Shown in pieces: positions 8,297 through 16,880 of a stretch of 64,000 bases of DNA (its first letter is position 1; the number at the start of each line of letters is the position of its first letter). Under the pieces are notes generated by a model. It was not told the DNA's origin. It did no database searches and was given only the letters and a program-made list of their open reading frames with translations. The translations under genes and the position numbers were made by a program. The stretch comes from Comamonadaceae bacterium. GTDB lineage: Bacteria; Pseudomonadota; Gammaproteobacteria; Burkholderiales; Burkholderiaceae_C. The stretch lies in the NCBI GenBank assembly GCA_947455145.1, contig CANGME010000003.1, forward strand, positions 124,001 through 188,000. The letters are read 5' to 3'.

Positions 8297-8683
8297 ATGA
8301 CACTCACCAAAAAAGCCCTTTTGATCGCTCTGTCCGCCCTGGCCTCGCTTGCGATGGCCGGCGAGATCAAGCCTTTCACCCAACCAGATTTCGACAAGCT
8401 GACCGCTGAGGGCAAGTCGGTCGTGGTGGATGTCAGCGCGCCTTGGTGTCCCACCTGCAAGGCGCAAAAGCCCATCATTGATGGGCTGATGAAGCAGCCC
8501 GCCTACAAAGACGTGACGGTCATGACCGTGGATTTCGACACCAACAAGCCGACACTGAAAAATTTTAAAGTCACCTCGCAAAGCACGCTCCTGGCCTTCA
8601 AGGGCAACAAGGAAGTTGCTCGCTCTGTCGGCGACACCTCCGCCAATGGCATTGAAGGCTTGGTCAAGAAAACGCTGAACTGA
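8297..8683 (+). CDS. Exported thioredoxin-fold protein (periplasmic reductant)
   Basis: A signal peptide (MTLTKKALLIALSALASLAMA) precedes a thioredoxin domain with the active site WCPTC at 50-54 and a cis-Pro region near SQSTLLAF. The 128 residues are compact. Such proteins receive electrons from a CcdA/DsbD-type membrane protein and reduce periplasmic disulfides. The next gene is a CcdA homologue whose start overlaps this stop (ATG within TGATG), which strongly supports that pairing. The protein target is unknown. Confidence 0.88.
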   Translation: MTLTKKALLIALSALASLAMAGEIKPFTQPDFDKLTAEGKSVVVDVSAPWCPTCKAQKPIIDGLMKQPAYKDVTVMTVDFDTNKPTLKNFKVTSQSTLLAFKGNKEVARSVGDTSANGIEGLVKKTLN

Positions 8684-9411
8684 TGGAGTTCGGTCTCGGC
8701 TCCTACGGCTTGGGTTTTTTGGCGGGGCTGCTCTCAACGCTGTCGCCTTGCGTGCTGCCCATCATCCCGATCCTCTTGAGCTCGGCGACCAACGCGCATC
8801 GGCGTGCGCCCTTGGCGTTGGCAGCAGGGCTGGCCCTCTCCTACGCGTTAATTGGCAGCACCTTGGCTTGGGCAGGGTCTAACCTGGACGTTGACGGGTC
8901 GGTCTTCCGCCTTGTCGGCGCGGGCCTTCTGGGCGCACTGGGGCTGGTGCTGATGTCCGGGGGCTTGCAACAGCGCTTCGCCTCGGCGACATCGGGCCTT
9001 GGCAATGTCGGTAACGACCTACTTGCACGCTTGAAGCTTGACGGCTTGTGGGGCCAATTTGCCATTGGCTTGGTGCTGGGTGTGGTGTGGAGCCCCTGCG
9101 TGGGCCCCACCTTGGGCGCGGCTGTCGTTTTGGCCAGCCAAGGCTCGCAACTGCCGCAAGTGGTGCTGTTGATGGGGGTTTTCGGCATCGGCGCAAGCCT
9201 GCCTATCGTCGCACTGGCCTACGTCTCTCGCAACACCATGCTCAAGCTGCGTGGCAAGCTCATGCAAGCGGGGAAGTCCGGCAAGCTGATCCTGGGGGCC
9301 ATCATGGTCACCCTGGCCGCGCTGATCCTCTCAGGGGCTGACAAACCCATTGAGTCTTGGCTTGTAGATCACTCACCTGCCTGGCTGACCCAGCTGACGA
9401 CTCGCTTCTAA
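8683..9411 (+). CDS. CcdA-family transmembrane thiol-electron transporter
   Basis: A hydrophobic protein of 242 residues with about six membrane segments. Each half has one conserved cysteine in a Ser-Pro-Cys context: STLSPCVLPIIP (Cys 23) and VWSPCVGPT (Cys 139). This is the CcdA/DsbD-beta pattern for moving thiol electrons from cytoplasmic thioredoxin across the membrane. It is translationally coupled to the exported thioredoxin. The pair lies between the nitrate ABC operon and the NarK-type gene. Confidence 0.9.
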   Translation: MEFGLGSYGLGFLAGLLSTLSPCVLPIIPILLSSATNAHRRAPLALAAGLALSYALIGSTLAWAGSNLDVDGSVFRLVGAGLLGALGLVLMSGGLQQRFASATSGLGNVGNDLLARLKLDGLWGQFAIGLVLGVVWSPCVGPTLGAAVVLASQGSQLPQVVLLMGVFGIGASLPIVALAYVSRNTMLKLRGKLMQAGKSGKLILGAIMVTLAALILSGADKPIESWLVDHSPAWLTQLTTRF

Positions 9412-9417
9412 CCCAAG

Positions 9418-9433
9418 CTGGCACGCTTCTCGC
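9418..9433 (+). promoter_or_regulatory. Candidate sigma-54 promoter of the NarK-type gene
   Basis: CTGGCACGCTTCTCGC has a consensus -24 block TGGCACG. Its GG (9420-9421) and GC (9432-9433) are 10 bases apart; the -12 block is TCGC instead of TTGC. The predicted start is near 9445, leaving only 32 bases before the ATG, so there is no room for a hexaloop leader. Confidence 0.65.
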
Positions 9434-9476
9434 TTTTCCTTGCTGAATATCACAGCATTTATCAAGGAATTGCAAC

Positions 9477-10691
9477 ATGGCTTACTTTCGCACCTTCCTC
9501 AAGTCAGGGCATGCGCCGACGCTCTACGTCTCGTTCATGTATTTCGCCTTCTCCTGTTGCATCTGGGTGATGAACGGGGCCATGGCACCCTTCATTTCTG
9601 AGGACTACGGTCTATCACCCGCACAAAAAGGCGTGATGCTGTCCATCCCCATCTTCGCCGGGGCCTTCATGCGCTTCCCGCTCGGCATGATGGCGCAATA
9701 CATTGGCCGCAAGAACGCCACGCTGGTGGAGATGGTGATGATTGTGGTGGCCCTCTTGTTCGGCTATTTTTTCGTCAGTTCATACACCAGCCTGCTCGCC
9801 ATGGGCGTGCTGCTGGGCATTGCCGGGGCCAGCTTTGGTGTGGCGCTCAGTCTGGGTTCGGGCTCCTTCCCAGCGCGCTACAAAGGTTTGGCCATGGGGC
9901 TGGTGGGTGCGGGCAATGTGGGCACAGCGGTTTCGGTGCTGGTGGCCCCTGCGCTGGCCCAGCGTTACGGCTGGCAGGCCGTGTACGGTATCGCAGCCGC
10001 GGCCATGTTGCTGCCCATCATCGCCATGGTGGTGTTTGCCAAGGAACCCACCGATGTGGATGCCCATGCCACGTTAAAAGAGCACGCCGCCTGCCTGTAC
10101 GAAAAAGACGGCTGGGCCTTCAGCCTGATCTACGCCATCACCTTTGGCGGCTTCATCGGCTTGGCCACCTTTTTGCCCACCTACTACTACGACCAGTTTG
10201 GCGTGAGCAAAGTACAAGCTGGTCAACTGGCCATGCTGGCCGCCTTCATGGGGGCAGCGGTGCGCGTCTTTGGTGGCTGGATTTCTGACCACTGGGGCGG
10301 CGTCAACACGCTGACGGCCGTGCTGATTGCGGTCGCCATCACGCTGGTGTTGTGCGGATTGTCAGGCGGTTCACTGGCTGCATCTACCCTGCTGTTCATT
10401 CTGTGCTTTGCCGCCTTGGGCGCAGGCAACGGCGCATTGTTCCAACTGGTGCCCCTACGCTGGCCCGCAAGCACCGCCGTGGCGGGCTCCATGATCGGTG
10501 AAGCTGGTGCCCTGGGCGGTGGCCTGGTGCCCAACGCCATGGGCCTGAGCAAACAGTACACCGGCACCTACCTCTGGGGTTTCGTGCTGTTCGCCGTGCT
10601 CACCGTGAGCGTGCTCTTGATGATGCGGCAAATGCAACTGCGCTGGACAAGGACTTGGGCGGAGAAAGGGGGCCGCGCACGCAGCGCGTGA
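9477..10691 (+). CDS. NarK-type nitrate/nitrite MFS transporter (NNP family)
   Basis: Major facilitator protein of 404 residues with about 12 membrane segments. An early GAMAPFISEDYGLSPAQKGV is followed by PLGMMAQYIGRKNA and the nitrate-signature-like stretch GLVGAGNVGTAVSVLVAP in helix 5. Family members move nitrate or exchange nitrate for nitrite at the inner membrane. AAGGA precedes the ATG. It has its own sigma-54 promoter, so its expression may depend on NtrC but not on NasT. It ends 3 bases from the convergent GGDEF/EAL gene. Confidence 0.88.
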   Translation: MAYFRTFLKSGHAPTLYVSFMYFAFSCCIWVMNGAMAPFISEDYGLSPAQKGVMLSIPIFAGAFMRFPLGMMAQYIGRKNATLVEMVMIVVALLFGYFFVSSYTSLLAMGVLLGIAGASFGVALSLGSGSFPARYKGLAMGLVGAGNVGTAVSVLVAPALAQRYGWQAVYGIAAAAMLLPIIAMVVFAKEPTDVDAHATLKEHAACLYEKDGWAFSLIYAITFGGFIGLATFLPTYYYDQFGVSKVQAGQLAMLAAFMGAAVRVFGGWISDHWGGVNTLTAVLIAVAITLVLCGLSGGSLAASTLLFILCFAALGAGNGALFQLVPLRWPASTAVAGSMIGEAGALGGGLVPNAMGLSKQYTGTYLWGFVLFAVLTVSVLLMMRQMQLRWTRTWAEKGGRARSA

Positions 10692-10694
10692 ATT

Positions 10695-13373
10695 TCAGGA
10701 TTTAAGCAAAAACTTTTCAAAAGCATCCACCGGCACCGGGCGACAAAACAAATAGCCCTGACCATAGTCGCAACCCATCGCGCTCAAGAGTTCACTTTGC
10801 ATCTGGGTTTCCACGCCCTCGGCGATGACTTTGAGACCAAGCTTGTGCGCCATCACCACAATCGCCTCGCACAACGCCAAGTCGGATGAGTTGGGAGCCA
10901 GATTTTTGACGAATGACTGATCAATTTTCAAAAAATCAATGTCAAATTTTTTCAAATACGACAGCGAGGAATAGCCAGTACCAAAGTCGTCGATGGCCAC
11001 CTGGATACCGGCATCGCGAAACATGAGCAATCGCTCCGTCACTTTGGCGTCCGGGTTCATCACCAAGCCCTCAGTAACTTCAACCGCAATGCTGGCACCC
11101 TCCACGCCCATCAATACAAGACGTTCGACCCAATGGGTGTGATGGTTGGCCTCAGCGGTAAATTGAACCGGGGAACTATTCACGCTGATCTGAAACTCAC
11201 CCACCAGCAATTTCAACCGCTTAACCTGCTCGCAGGCCTGCATGAAAACCCAGTCGCCAATGTCATGGATTGCACCCGACATCTCAGCCACAGGAATAAA
11301 CACTGCCGGACTTACGAAACCAAGCGTCGGATGCATCCAGCGCAACAACGCCTCTGCCTTCGTCACACGGCCCGTTTTGAGATCAATAATCGGTTGGTAA
11401 TAAACCTGAAATTGCTGGAGCTTGAGTGCGTACCGCAAGTCATTCGACAGACTTATCCGTGCTTCAACCGCTTCTTGCATATTTTGGGTGAAAAACCGAA
11501 AGCAGTTGCGCCCTTGGTCTTTGGCCACATACATCGCCTGATCAGCGTGCTTGATGGCATCCGTCGCACTCATCGCGTCGTCCGGCACGATGGAAATTCC
11601 AATGCTGACCGACAGAACGACTTCATGCCCCGCGAGAATAAATGGCTTCGAAATTCGGTCTATTATTTTTTCAACAATTAGCCCGATGTCTGACGTATCG
11701 TGCAAATTACACAAGATCACGGTGAACTCATCACCCCCCAAGCGAGCCAAGGTATCGAACTCCCTCACACAGCTCCGCAGGCGCTGTGCAGCCTCAATCA
11801 ACAGCAAATCACCAACTTCATGACCTAGTGAGTCATTTACGTCTTTGAAATGATCCAAGTCCAAAAACAGCAAACCCACCTTAAAGTTGTCGCGTTGTGA
11901 TTTTCGAATTTCCTGCTCAAGCCGGTCATGGAACAATCGTCGGTTGGGCAGCTTGGTTAGTTGATCAAAGTTGGCTTCGATCCAAATGGTATTTTCGATC
12001 CGCTTGCGTTCGGTAATATCACGCGAAGCGTTGAAGAGAACTTTTTCTCCATCCAATTCCAGCGCATGCGCGGTCACTTCCACATCGAAGAAGCTGCCGT
12101 CCTTGCGCCGGTGGCGGGTCTCAATGGTCGACATTTCTCCGGTTGCGAAATCACGCGCGATTTTGACTCTAAGTTCTTCGATGGTGAGCTTACTCTCCCA
12201 CTGGCTGACATTCATGCCGATCAACTCGGGCTTGGAGTAACCGAGCATTTGGCAAAAGGAGTCGCTGGCATCGAGAATGTTGCCGAACTCGTCAAGTATA
12301 TGAATGCCATCGCTGGACGACTGCAAGAGTAATTGACTTCGCTGGCTGGCCTTTTGAACATTTTTCAGCGAGCGCCAGAGCAACCAAGAAAAGAGATACA
12401 CCACAGACAAAAACACACCCGCCATCACCACAGATTCAGTGACGCTTCTTTTCCAATCCTTAAGGTAATCAATCGAGCCCTCGCCGATCACAATGTTATA
12501 GGACATGCTCGGAATGCGACGGTAACTGAAGATGCGCTCGCTCCCGTCTGCGGTTTTCTGGGCATGAAGTGTTTGCGCCATCACGCCCGATGGCATTGCC
12601 GCCCCCAGTTCTGGGGAGTAAATCTTCTCCCCGATGGGTCGCTTGGGATCAAACGGGTGGCGGACGACAAGGCCAGTATCGGCATCGCGAATCAAGGCCG
12701 TGCCGTTGGTACCTACATTAATGGCGGAAATGATCTTCTGAAAATAACTGAGCGGCACGGCAGCGGCCACCACCCCCCCGAAACTGCCGTTGGGCAGATC
12801 GTAGCGCCGACTAAAAACAATCACCCATAGACCACTGATCCGTCCGATCACCGGATTACTGACAATCAAGCTTGAGGGGGTCTGATTTTTATGTTTTATG
12901 AAAAAAGGTCGGTCGGCATAGCTGGCCGTGCTGTTGGTCGCAACTCCCACCCCATACTTAACCTGACCCAATTCATTAGTCACCCGGAACTCACTCAAGT
13001 CAGCCACCCAGTGGCTCCGCTCGAACAACATCTTTTCGAGTTTCTGTCGGTCCAACTTTCCAGTCAAACTCAGTTCTTCCTGGACGCTTTCAACGATGCT
13101 GAGCAGTGCCAAGTCAACTTTTTCAGTGATGCTCTGGATACTGCGGTCCAGCAGCAGCGACAGATTTTCCACATTGACACGAACTTCAAGTTCTTTTTGC
13201 GCCTTGGCTTTGCTGTGAATATTGAACAGCATGCCAGCAACAAACAAGGTGAGCAACACAAGAACAACCAACAAGAAATGTCCAGATTTCCTTGAAGAAG
13301 CGGTTGATGCCTGAGGACTACGTTCACTCACATAAACAGAGTACGCCCAAGGGAAACTTGGCAAAAATTTCAT
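10695..13373 (-). CDS. Membrane Cache-PAS-GGDEF-EAL cyclic-di-GMP protein
   Basis: An 892-residue signalling protein. An N-terminal membrane segment near 30-50 is followed by a periplasmic Cache-type domain to about 310, a second membrane segment and a PAS domain at about 345-455. GGDEF lies at about 465-630 (RLGGDEF intact, with an upstream RxxD inhibitory site REFD). EAL lies at about 640-890 (EALLRW, DDFGTGYSSL, VIAEGVET). All catalytic motifs look intact, so it could both make and degrade c-di-GMP. The ligand is not known. It is convergent with the NarK-type gene. Confidence 0.92.
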   Translation of the reverse strand: MKFLPSFPWAYSVYVSERSPQASTASSRKSGHFLLVVLVLLTLFVAGMLFNIHSKAKAQKELEVRVNVENLSLLLDRSIQSITEKVDLALLSIVESVQEELSLTGKLDRQKLEKMLFERSHWVADLSEFRVTNELGQVKYGVGVATNSTASYADRPFFIKHKNQTPSSLIVSNPVIGRISGLWVIVFSRRYDLPNGSFGGVVAAAVPLSYFQKIISAINVGTNGTALIRDADTGLVVRHPFDPKRPIGEKIYSPELGAAMPSGVMAQTLHAQKTADGSERIFSYRRIPSMSYNIVIGEGSIDYLKDWKRSVTESVVMAGVFLSVVYLFSWLLWRSLKNVQKASQRSQLLLQSSSDGIHILDEFGNILDASDSFCQMLGYSKPELIGMNVSQWESKLTIEELRVKIARDFATGEMSTIETRHRRKDGSFFDVEVTAHALELDGEKVLFNASRDITERKRIENTIWIEANFDQLTKLPNRRLFHDRLEQEIRKSQRDNFKVGLLFLDLDHFKDVNDSLGHEVGDLLLIEAAQRLRSCVREFDTLARLGGDEFTVILCNLHDTSDIGLIVEKIIDRISKPFILAGHEVVLSVSIGISIVPDDAMSATDAIKHADQAMYVAKDQGRNCFRFFTQNMQEAVEARISLSNDLRYALKLQQFQVYYQPIIDLKTGRVTKAEALLRWMHPTLGFVSPAVFIPVAEMSGAIHDIGDWVFMQACEQVKRLKLLVGEFQISVNSSPVQFTAEANHHTHWVERLVLMGVEGASIAVEVTEGLVMNPDAKVTERLLMFRDAGIQVAIDDFGTGYSSLSYLKKFDIDFLKIDQSFVKNLAPNSSDLALCEAIVVMAHKLGLKVIAEGVETQMQSELLSAMGCDYGQGYLFCRPVPVDAFEKFLLKS

Positions 13374-13499
13374 TTAAATATTATGCATAAAATTATTCAA
13401 GCCTCAAAAATACTGGTTTACTGGCGTGGGCCGATGCTGCATACCTAGGCAATGGTCAAACTGGCATGATAGGGGGTTGTACTGAACACGCACCCAATC

Positions 13500-14210
13500 A
13501 TGAACGAACCCCTTGCCATCACGTCAGCAGAAGAAGCCGCTGTAACGATTCCTTCCAAGCACACTCGCCCCGCCCGGCCCAACGTCTTGCCCGTGCTGGA
13601 AAAACTCGCCGCCCTGTACCCACACCTGTTTGGCGCGACGTTTCGCCCCCTGAAGCGCGGTATCTTTCAAGACCTGCTGGACGCCCAGCCGGGCAGCTTT
13701 GAGAAAGAGTCGCTCAAAGACGCACTGTCCACCCACACCCGTTCCACGCGCTACCTGGCATCGGTTGCGTCCGGCATGCCCAGGACTGATCTGCTCGGCC
13801 AGCCTGTAGAAGCCATGGCGCCTGAGCACGTCCACCACGCCCTGCTGGAGGTGTTTCGCCGCCGCCAGGGCCGCGCCACTGAGGACCTGACGCCTCAACT
13901 GCAAGCGCGCATCGTGCAAGCCATTGATGCGTCCGGTCTGTCACCCGAGGCCTATGCTGAACTGGTACGCGCCCGTAATGAAGCCGCCAATGCCGTGCTC
14001 GACCAAGCCCTGAGCGACATCGCACAACGCACCGCCAAAGACGAAGCCTTGCTGCGCGCATATGAGGCCAGCGGCCAGACGACGGTTGAGGCTTTTGCCG
14101 AGATGTACGGCATGAAGCTGCCCGTGGTGGCTGCGGCGCTCAAGCGGGCTCGCACACCTCTGACCATTGCGGCAACGCCTGAGGCTCAAGCGCCATCAAC
14201 CACGCATTGA
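13500..14210 (+). CDS. ProQ/FinO-family RNA chaperone
   Basis: The FinO-type RNA-binding domain is visible at about 30-135 (VLEKLAALYPHLF, RPLKRGIFQDLL, THTRSTRYLASVASG). A helical C-terminal extension with no clear Tudor-like domain brings it to 236 residues. Members bind structured small RNAs and mRNA 3' ends. The ATG at 13500 is the first of the reading frame. The 3' end overlaps the convergent dusC gene by 71 bases, so both messages share antisense ends. Confidence 0.88.
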   Translation: MNEPLAITSAEEAAVTIPSKHTRPARPNVLPVLEKLAALYPHLFGATFRPLKRGIFQDLLDAQPGSFEKESLKDALSTHTRSTRYLASVASGMPRTDLLGQPVEAMAPEHVHHALLEVFRRRQGRATEDLTPQLQARIVQAIDASGLSPEAYAELVRARNEAANAVLDQALSDIAQRTAKDEALLRAYEASGQTTVEAFAEMYGMKLPVVAAALKRARTPLTIAATPEAQAPSTTH

Positions 14211-15135
14211 TGAGTTCCGGGTCCTTGATCGTCTTGAGGGCCTGATAGGCCAATTCCGCCTCGGGGAAGCGACGGCGCAAGAAGTTGAGCCATTGCTTCA
14301 GGCGACCCGCTTGGGCACGAGTGTCCAGCCGGGTGCGCACGATGTGCCAAAAATCGAGCAGGTGGGGAACCAGTTGGGGCCAGGTGAGCACTGCTTTAGC
14401 GCCTTCCTCAGAAGTGTTCGCAGACGCTTTGATGGCCATCCCCAAGCCGGGGTCCACCACCGCACCGCGCCCAATCATCAGCATGTCGCAGCCCGAGGCC
14501 TCACGGCAGCGGTGGGCGTCGTCCACCGTCCATATCTCGCCATTGGCTATCACCGGGATGCTCACCACCGCGCGAATGTCGGCAATGCGCTCCCAGTAGG
14601 CGGGCGGGCGGTAGGCTTGCGCTTTGGTGCGGGCGTGTACTACCAACTCAGCCGCGCCACCGCTGGCAATCGCTTGCGCGCAGTCCAGCGCCAGCGCGTC
14701 GTCGTGGTAGCCCAGGCGCATCTTGGCCGACACCGGCATGTGTGCGGGGACGGCGCGGCGCACGGCGGCCACGATGGCGTGAATGGTTTCGGGTTCTTTG
14801 AGCAGTGCCGCACCGCCGCCATGGCGGTTCACCACATTGGCTGGGCAGCCGAAGTTGATATCAATGCCATGCGGCCCCAGGCTAGCCAGCCGAGCCGCGT
14901 TATCGGCCATGCAAGCCGGGTCTGAGCCCAGCAGCTGCGCACGCACCGGCACACCCGCCCCCGTGCGCCCGCCGTTGTGCAGCTCGGGCACGATGCGGGT
15001 GAACACGCGCTCGGGCAGCAGCTGGTCGGTGATGCGAATGAACTCCGACACGCAGCGGTCAATGCCGCCCACACGGGTGAGCACGTCACGCAACACAAAA
15101 TCGAGCAGGCCCTCCATGGGCGCCAACACAATCAT
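14140..15135 (-). CDS. dusC: tRNA-dihydrouridine synthase C
   Basis: FMN enzyme reducing uridine to dihydrouridine in the tRNA D-loop (position 16 for the DusC class). It opens MIVLAPMEGLLDFVLRDVLT, the DusC style. The catalytic cysteine is Cys 97 in INFGCPANVV, followed by KMRLGYHD and the FMN/phosphate-binding MIGRGAVVDP. The 331 residues are normal. The last 71 bases overlap the end of the ProQ-family gene on the other strand. Confidence 0.93.
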   Translation of the reverse strand: MIVLAPMEGLLDFVLRDVLTRVGGIDRCVSEFIRITDQLLPERVFTRIVPELHNGGRTGAGVPVRAQLLGSDPACMADNAARLASLGPHGIDINFGCPANVVNRHGGGAALLKEPETIHAIVAAVRRAVPAHMPVSAKMRLGYHDDALALDCAQAIASGGAAELVVHARTKAQAYRPPAYWERIADIRAVVSIPVIANGEIWTVDDAHRCREASGCDMLMIGRGAVVDPGLGMAIKASANTSEEGAKAVLTWPQLVPHLLDFWHIVRTRLDTRAQAGRLKQWLNFLRRRFPEAELAYQALKTIKDPELINAWLMALEPQALPQWSEVCEPA

Positions 15136-15145
15136 GGTGTTGCTT

Positions 15146-16396
15146 TTATGCCGCCACCAAGCGCCACAGCGATGTCACCTCTGCCGCGCGTGCGGCGTGC
15201 AGCGGGTCGCTGGTGTCTTGCGTTTTGGGGTGTTCGGCTTTCACGTCCATGCGCCCTGCCACCTTCAGCCCGCCCGCTGCTATGGCCGCGAGCAGCTCAG
15301 CGCGGGTGCGCAGGCCCAGGTGCTCGGCAAAGTCTGACAGGATGAGCCAGCCCTCACCACCCGGTGCCAGGTGCGCGGCCAGGCCTTTGAGAAAGCCAAG
15401 CAACATGCGGCTGCCTTCGTCGTACACCGCGCCTTCCAGCGGCGAGCCGGGGCGCGCGGGCAGCCACGGCGGGTTGCAGACGATGACGGACGCCAAGCCT
15501 TCGGGGAACAAGTCGGCCTGCATGACTTTGACCGGCGTGGTCAGGTGCAGGCGTTGCAGGTTCTCACGCGCACAGGCCAGCGCGCGCGGGTCTTGATCGG
15601 TGGCCACCACTTGGTCAATGGTGGGGCGTAGCGACAGCACAGCAGCCAGCACGCCCGTGCCCGTGCCGATGTCAAAGGCCACAACTTTGTTTTGTTGGGC
15701 CGACGGCAAAGGGGCCTTGGCCACCAAATCCACATACTCGCCCCGCACCGGCGAGAACACACCGTAGTGCGGGTGAATGCGGTTCTTGGGCGGCTCGCCC
15801 AGGGCGGGGATTTCAACGCCGCGTTTGCGCCATTCGTGCGCGCTGATGACGCCCATCAACTCTCGCAGCGATGCCACGGCATTCCCAGCTTGGGGATCGG
15901 CGGCACCCCAGGCCTCGGTGCAAGCCTGTTTGGCATCCGGCGCACGGCGCAGATCAATGCCGTAGTCCGCGTCAAACTCAATCAGCAACATGCCCAGCAC
16001 CCGTGCGCGCTGCGACTGGGCTTGGCGGTGCAGGTGAAAGGCCTGTCCGGCGGGCACGCCCTGCTCAGCGGCAACAACGGCCTTTTTGCGCGCCACCTTG
16101 GCTTGCTTGGATGCCTTGGGCGGCTTGTCGATACGCCGCGCCAGGGCTTGCAAGAGTTGACGCGCGTTCTGAAAATCTCCGCGCCACAGCAGGCCCGTGC
16201 CCTCGCAAGCCAGGCGGTAAGCGCTGTCGGCATTCATGGTGTCGTCGGCCAGGACAATGCGCTTGGGTGGCAGCGCGCCGCGCTCTGAGCGCCAGTGGGC
16301 CGAGTGGGCTTGGCCCTCCTCGGTCCAGCTCAAGGTGGACGGCAGGTTGGCTGCGGTGGCAGTAGAAACGGGGGTGGAAGCAATTAATATCGACAT
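15146..16396 (-). CDS. Class I SAM-dependent methyltransferase
   Basis: A C-terminal Rossmann methyltransferase domain at about 190-400 carries the SAM-binding VVAFDIGTGTGVLAAVL and the catalytic NPPW motif (VIVCNPPWLPA). This is the signature of enzymes acting on exocyclic or amide nitrogen in adenine, guanine or glutamine (HemK/RlmG-like). The N-terminal half is a helical substrate-recognition region without a clear match. I chose the ATG at 16396; an upstream TTG at 16423 would add nine residues and neither has a good ribosome site. The stop is 10 bases from dusC, so they may be co-transcribed. The target is unknown. Confidence 0.85.
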   Translation of the reverse strand: MSILIASTPVSTATAANLPSTLSWTEEGQAHSAHWRSERGALPPKRIVLADDTMNADSAYRLACEGTGLLWRGDFQNARQLLQALARRIDKPPKASKQAKVARKKAVVAAEQGVPAGQAFHLHRQAQSQRARVLGMLLIEFDADYGIDLRRAPDAKQACTEAWGAADPQAGNAVASLRELMGVISAHEWRKRGVEIPALGEPPKNRIHPHYGVFSPVRGEYVDLVAKAPLPSAQQNKVVAFDIGTGTGVLAAVLSLRPTIDQVVATDQDPRALACARENLQRLHLTTPVKVMQADLFPEGLASVIVCNPPWLPARPGSPLEGAVYDEGSRMLLGFLKGLAAHLAPGGEGWLILSDFAEHLGLRTRAELLAAIAAGGLKVAGRMDVKAEHPKTQDTSDPLHAARAAEVTSLWRLVAA

Positions 16397-16456
16397 GAAC
16401 AAGTACAAGTGGTGTGAGCCCAAGTATCAACCCAAACCCAGATCTGACCTTTCACC

Positions 16457-16834
16457 ATGACAAACAAGTCCTTCAGCAGCCTGGTCTATTCCACCGACAG
16501 TGGCCGCATGTGCCCCGTGTGCCGCCAACCCGTGGCGCAGTGCCAGTGCCTGTCTGCCGCGCAGACCAAAGTGGCCGCCGCTCAAGCCGCGTCCGACGGC
16601 GTGGTGCAGGTGCAGCGCGAGAGCAAGGGCCGTGGCGGCAAAAGCGTCACCGTGGTCAAAGGCCTGCTGATGGATGCCGCGCAACTCACTCAACTGGGTA
16701 AGCAGCTCAAGGCGGCTTGTGGCTCGGGTGGCACAGTAAAAGACGGGGTGATTGAAGTGCAAGGCGACCATGTTGAAGCCGTCATGGCGACGCTGGTGAA
16801 ACAAGGGCATCGCGTCAAACGGGTTGGCGGCTAG
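16457..16834 (+). CDS. yciH: SUI1/eIF1-family translation factor (YciH-like)
   Basis: A 125-residue protein with a small N-terminal Cys pair (CPVCRQPVAQCQC) and a C-terminal SUI1 domain (VQRESKGRGGKSVTVV, KQLKAACGSGGTVKDG, VEAVMATLVKQGHRVKRVGG). Bacterial YciH resembles eIF1 and influences initiation fidelity. It is monocistronic, divergent from the methyltransferase. Confidence 0.9.
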   Translation: MTNKSFSSLVYSTDSGRMCPVCRQPVAQCQCLSAAQTKVAAAQAASDGVVQVQRESKGRGGKSVTVVKGLLMDAAQLTQLGKQLKAACGSGGTVKDGVIEVQGDHVEAVMATLVKQGHRVKRVGG

Positions 16835-16880
16835 GCGGTGCAAAATCAATACTCAATACGATCATAAGCAAAGTACACCC

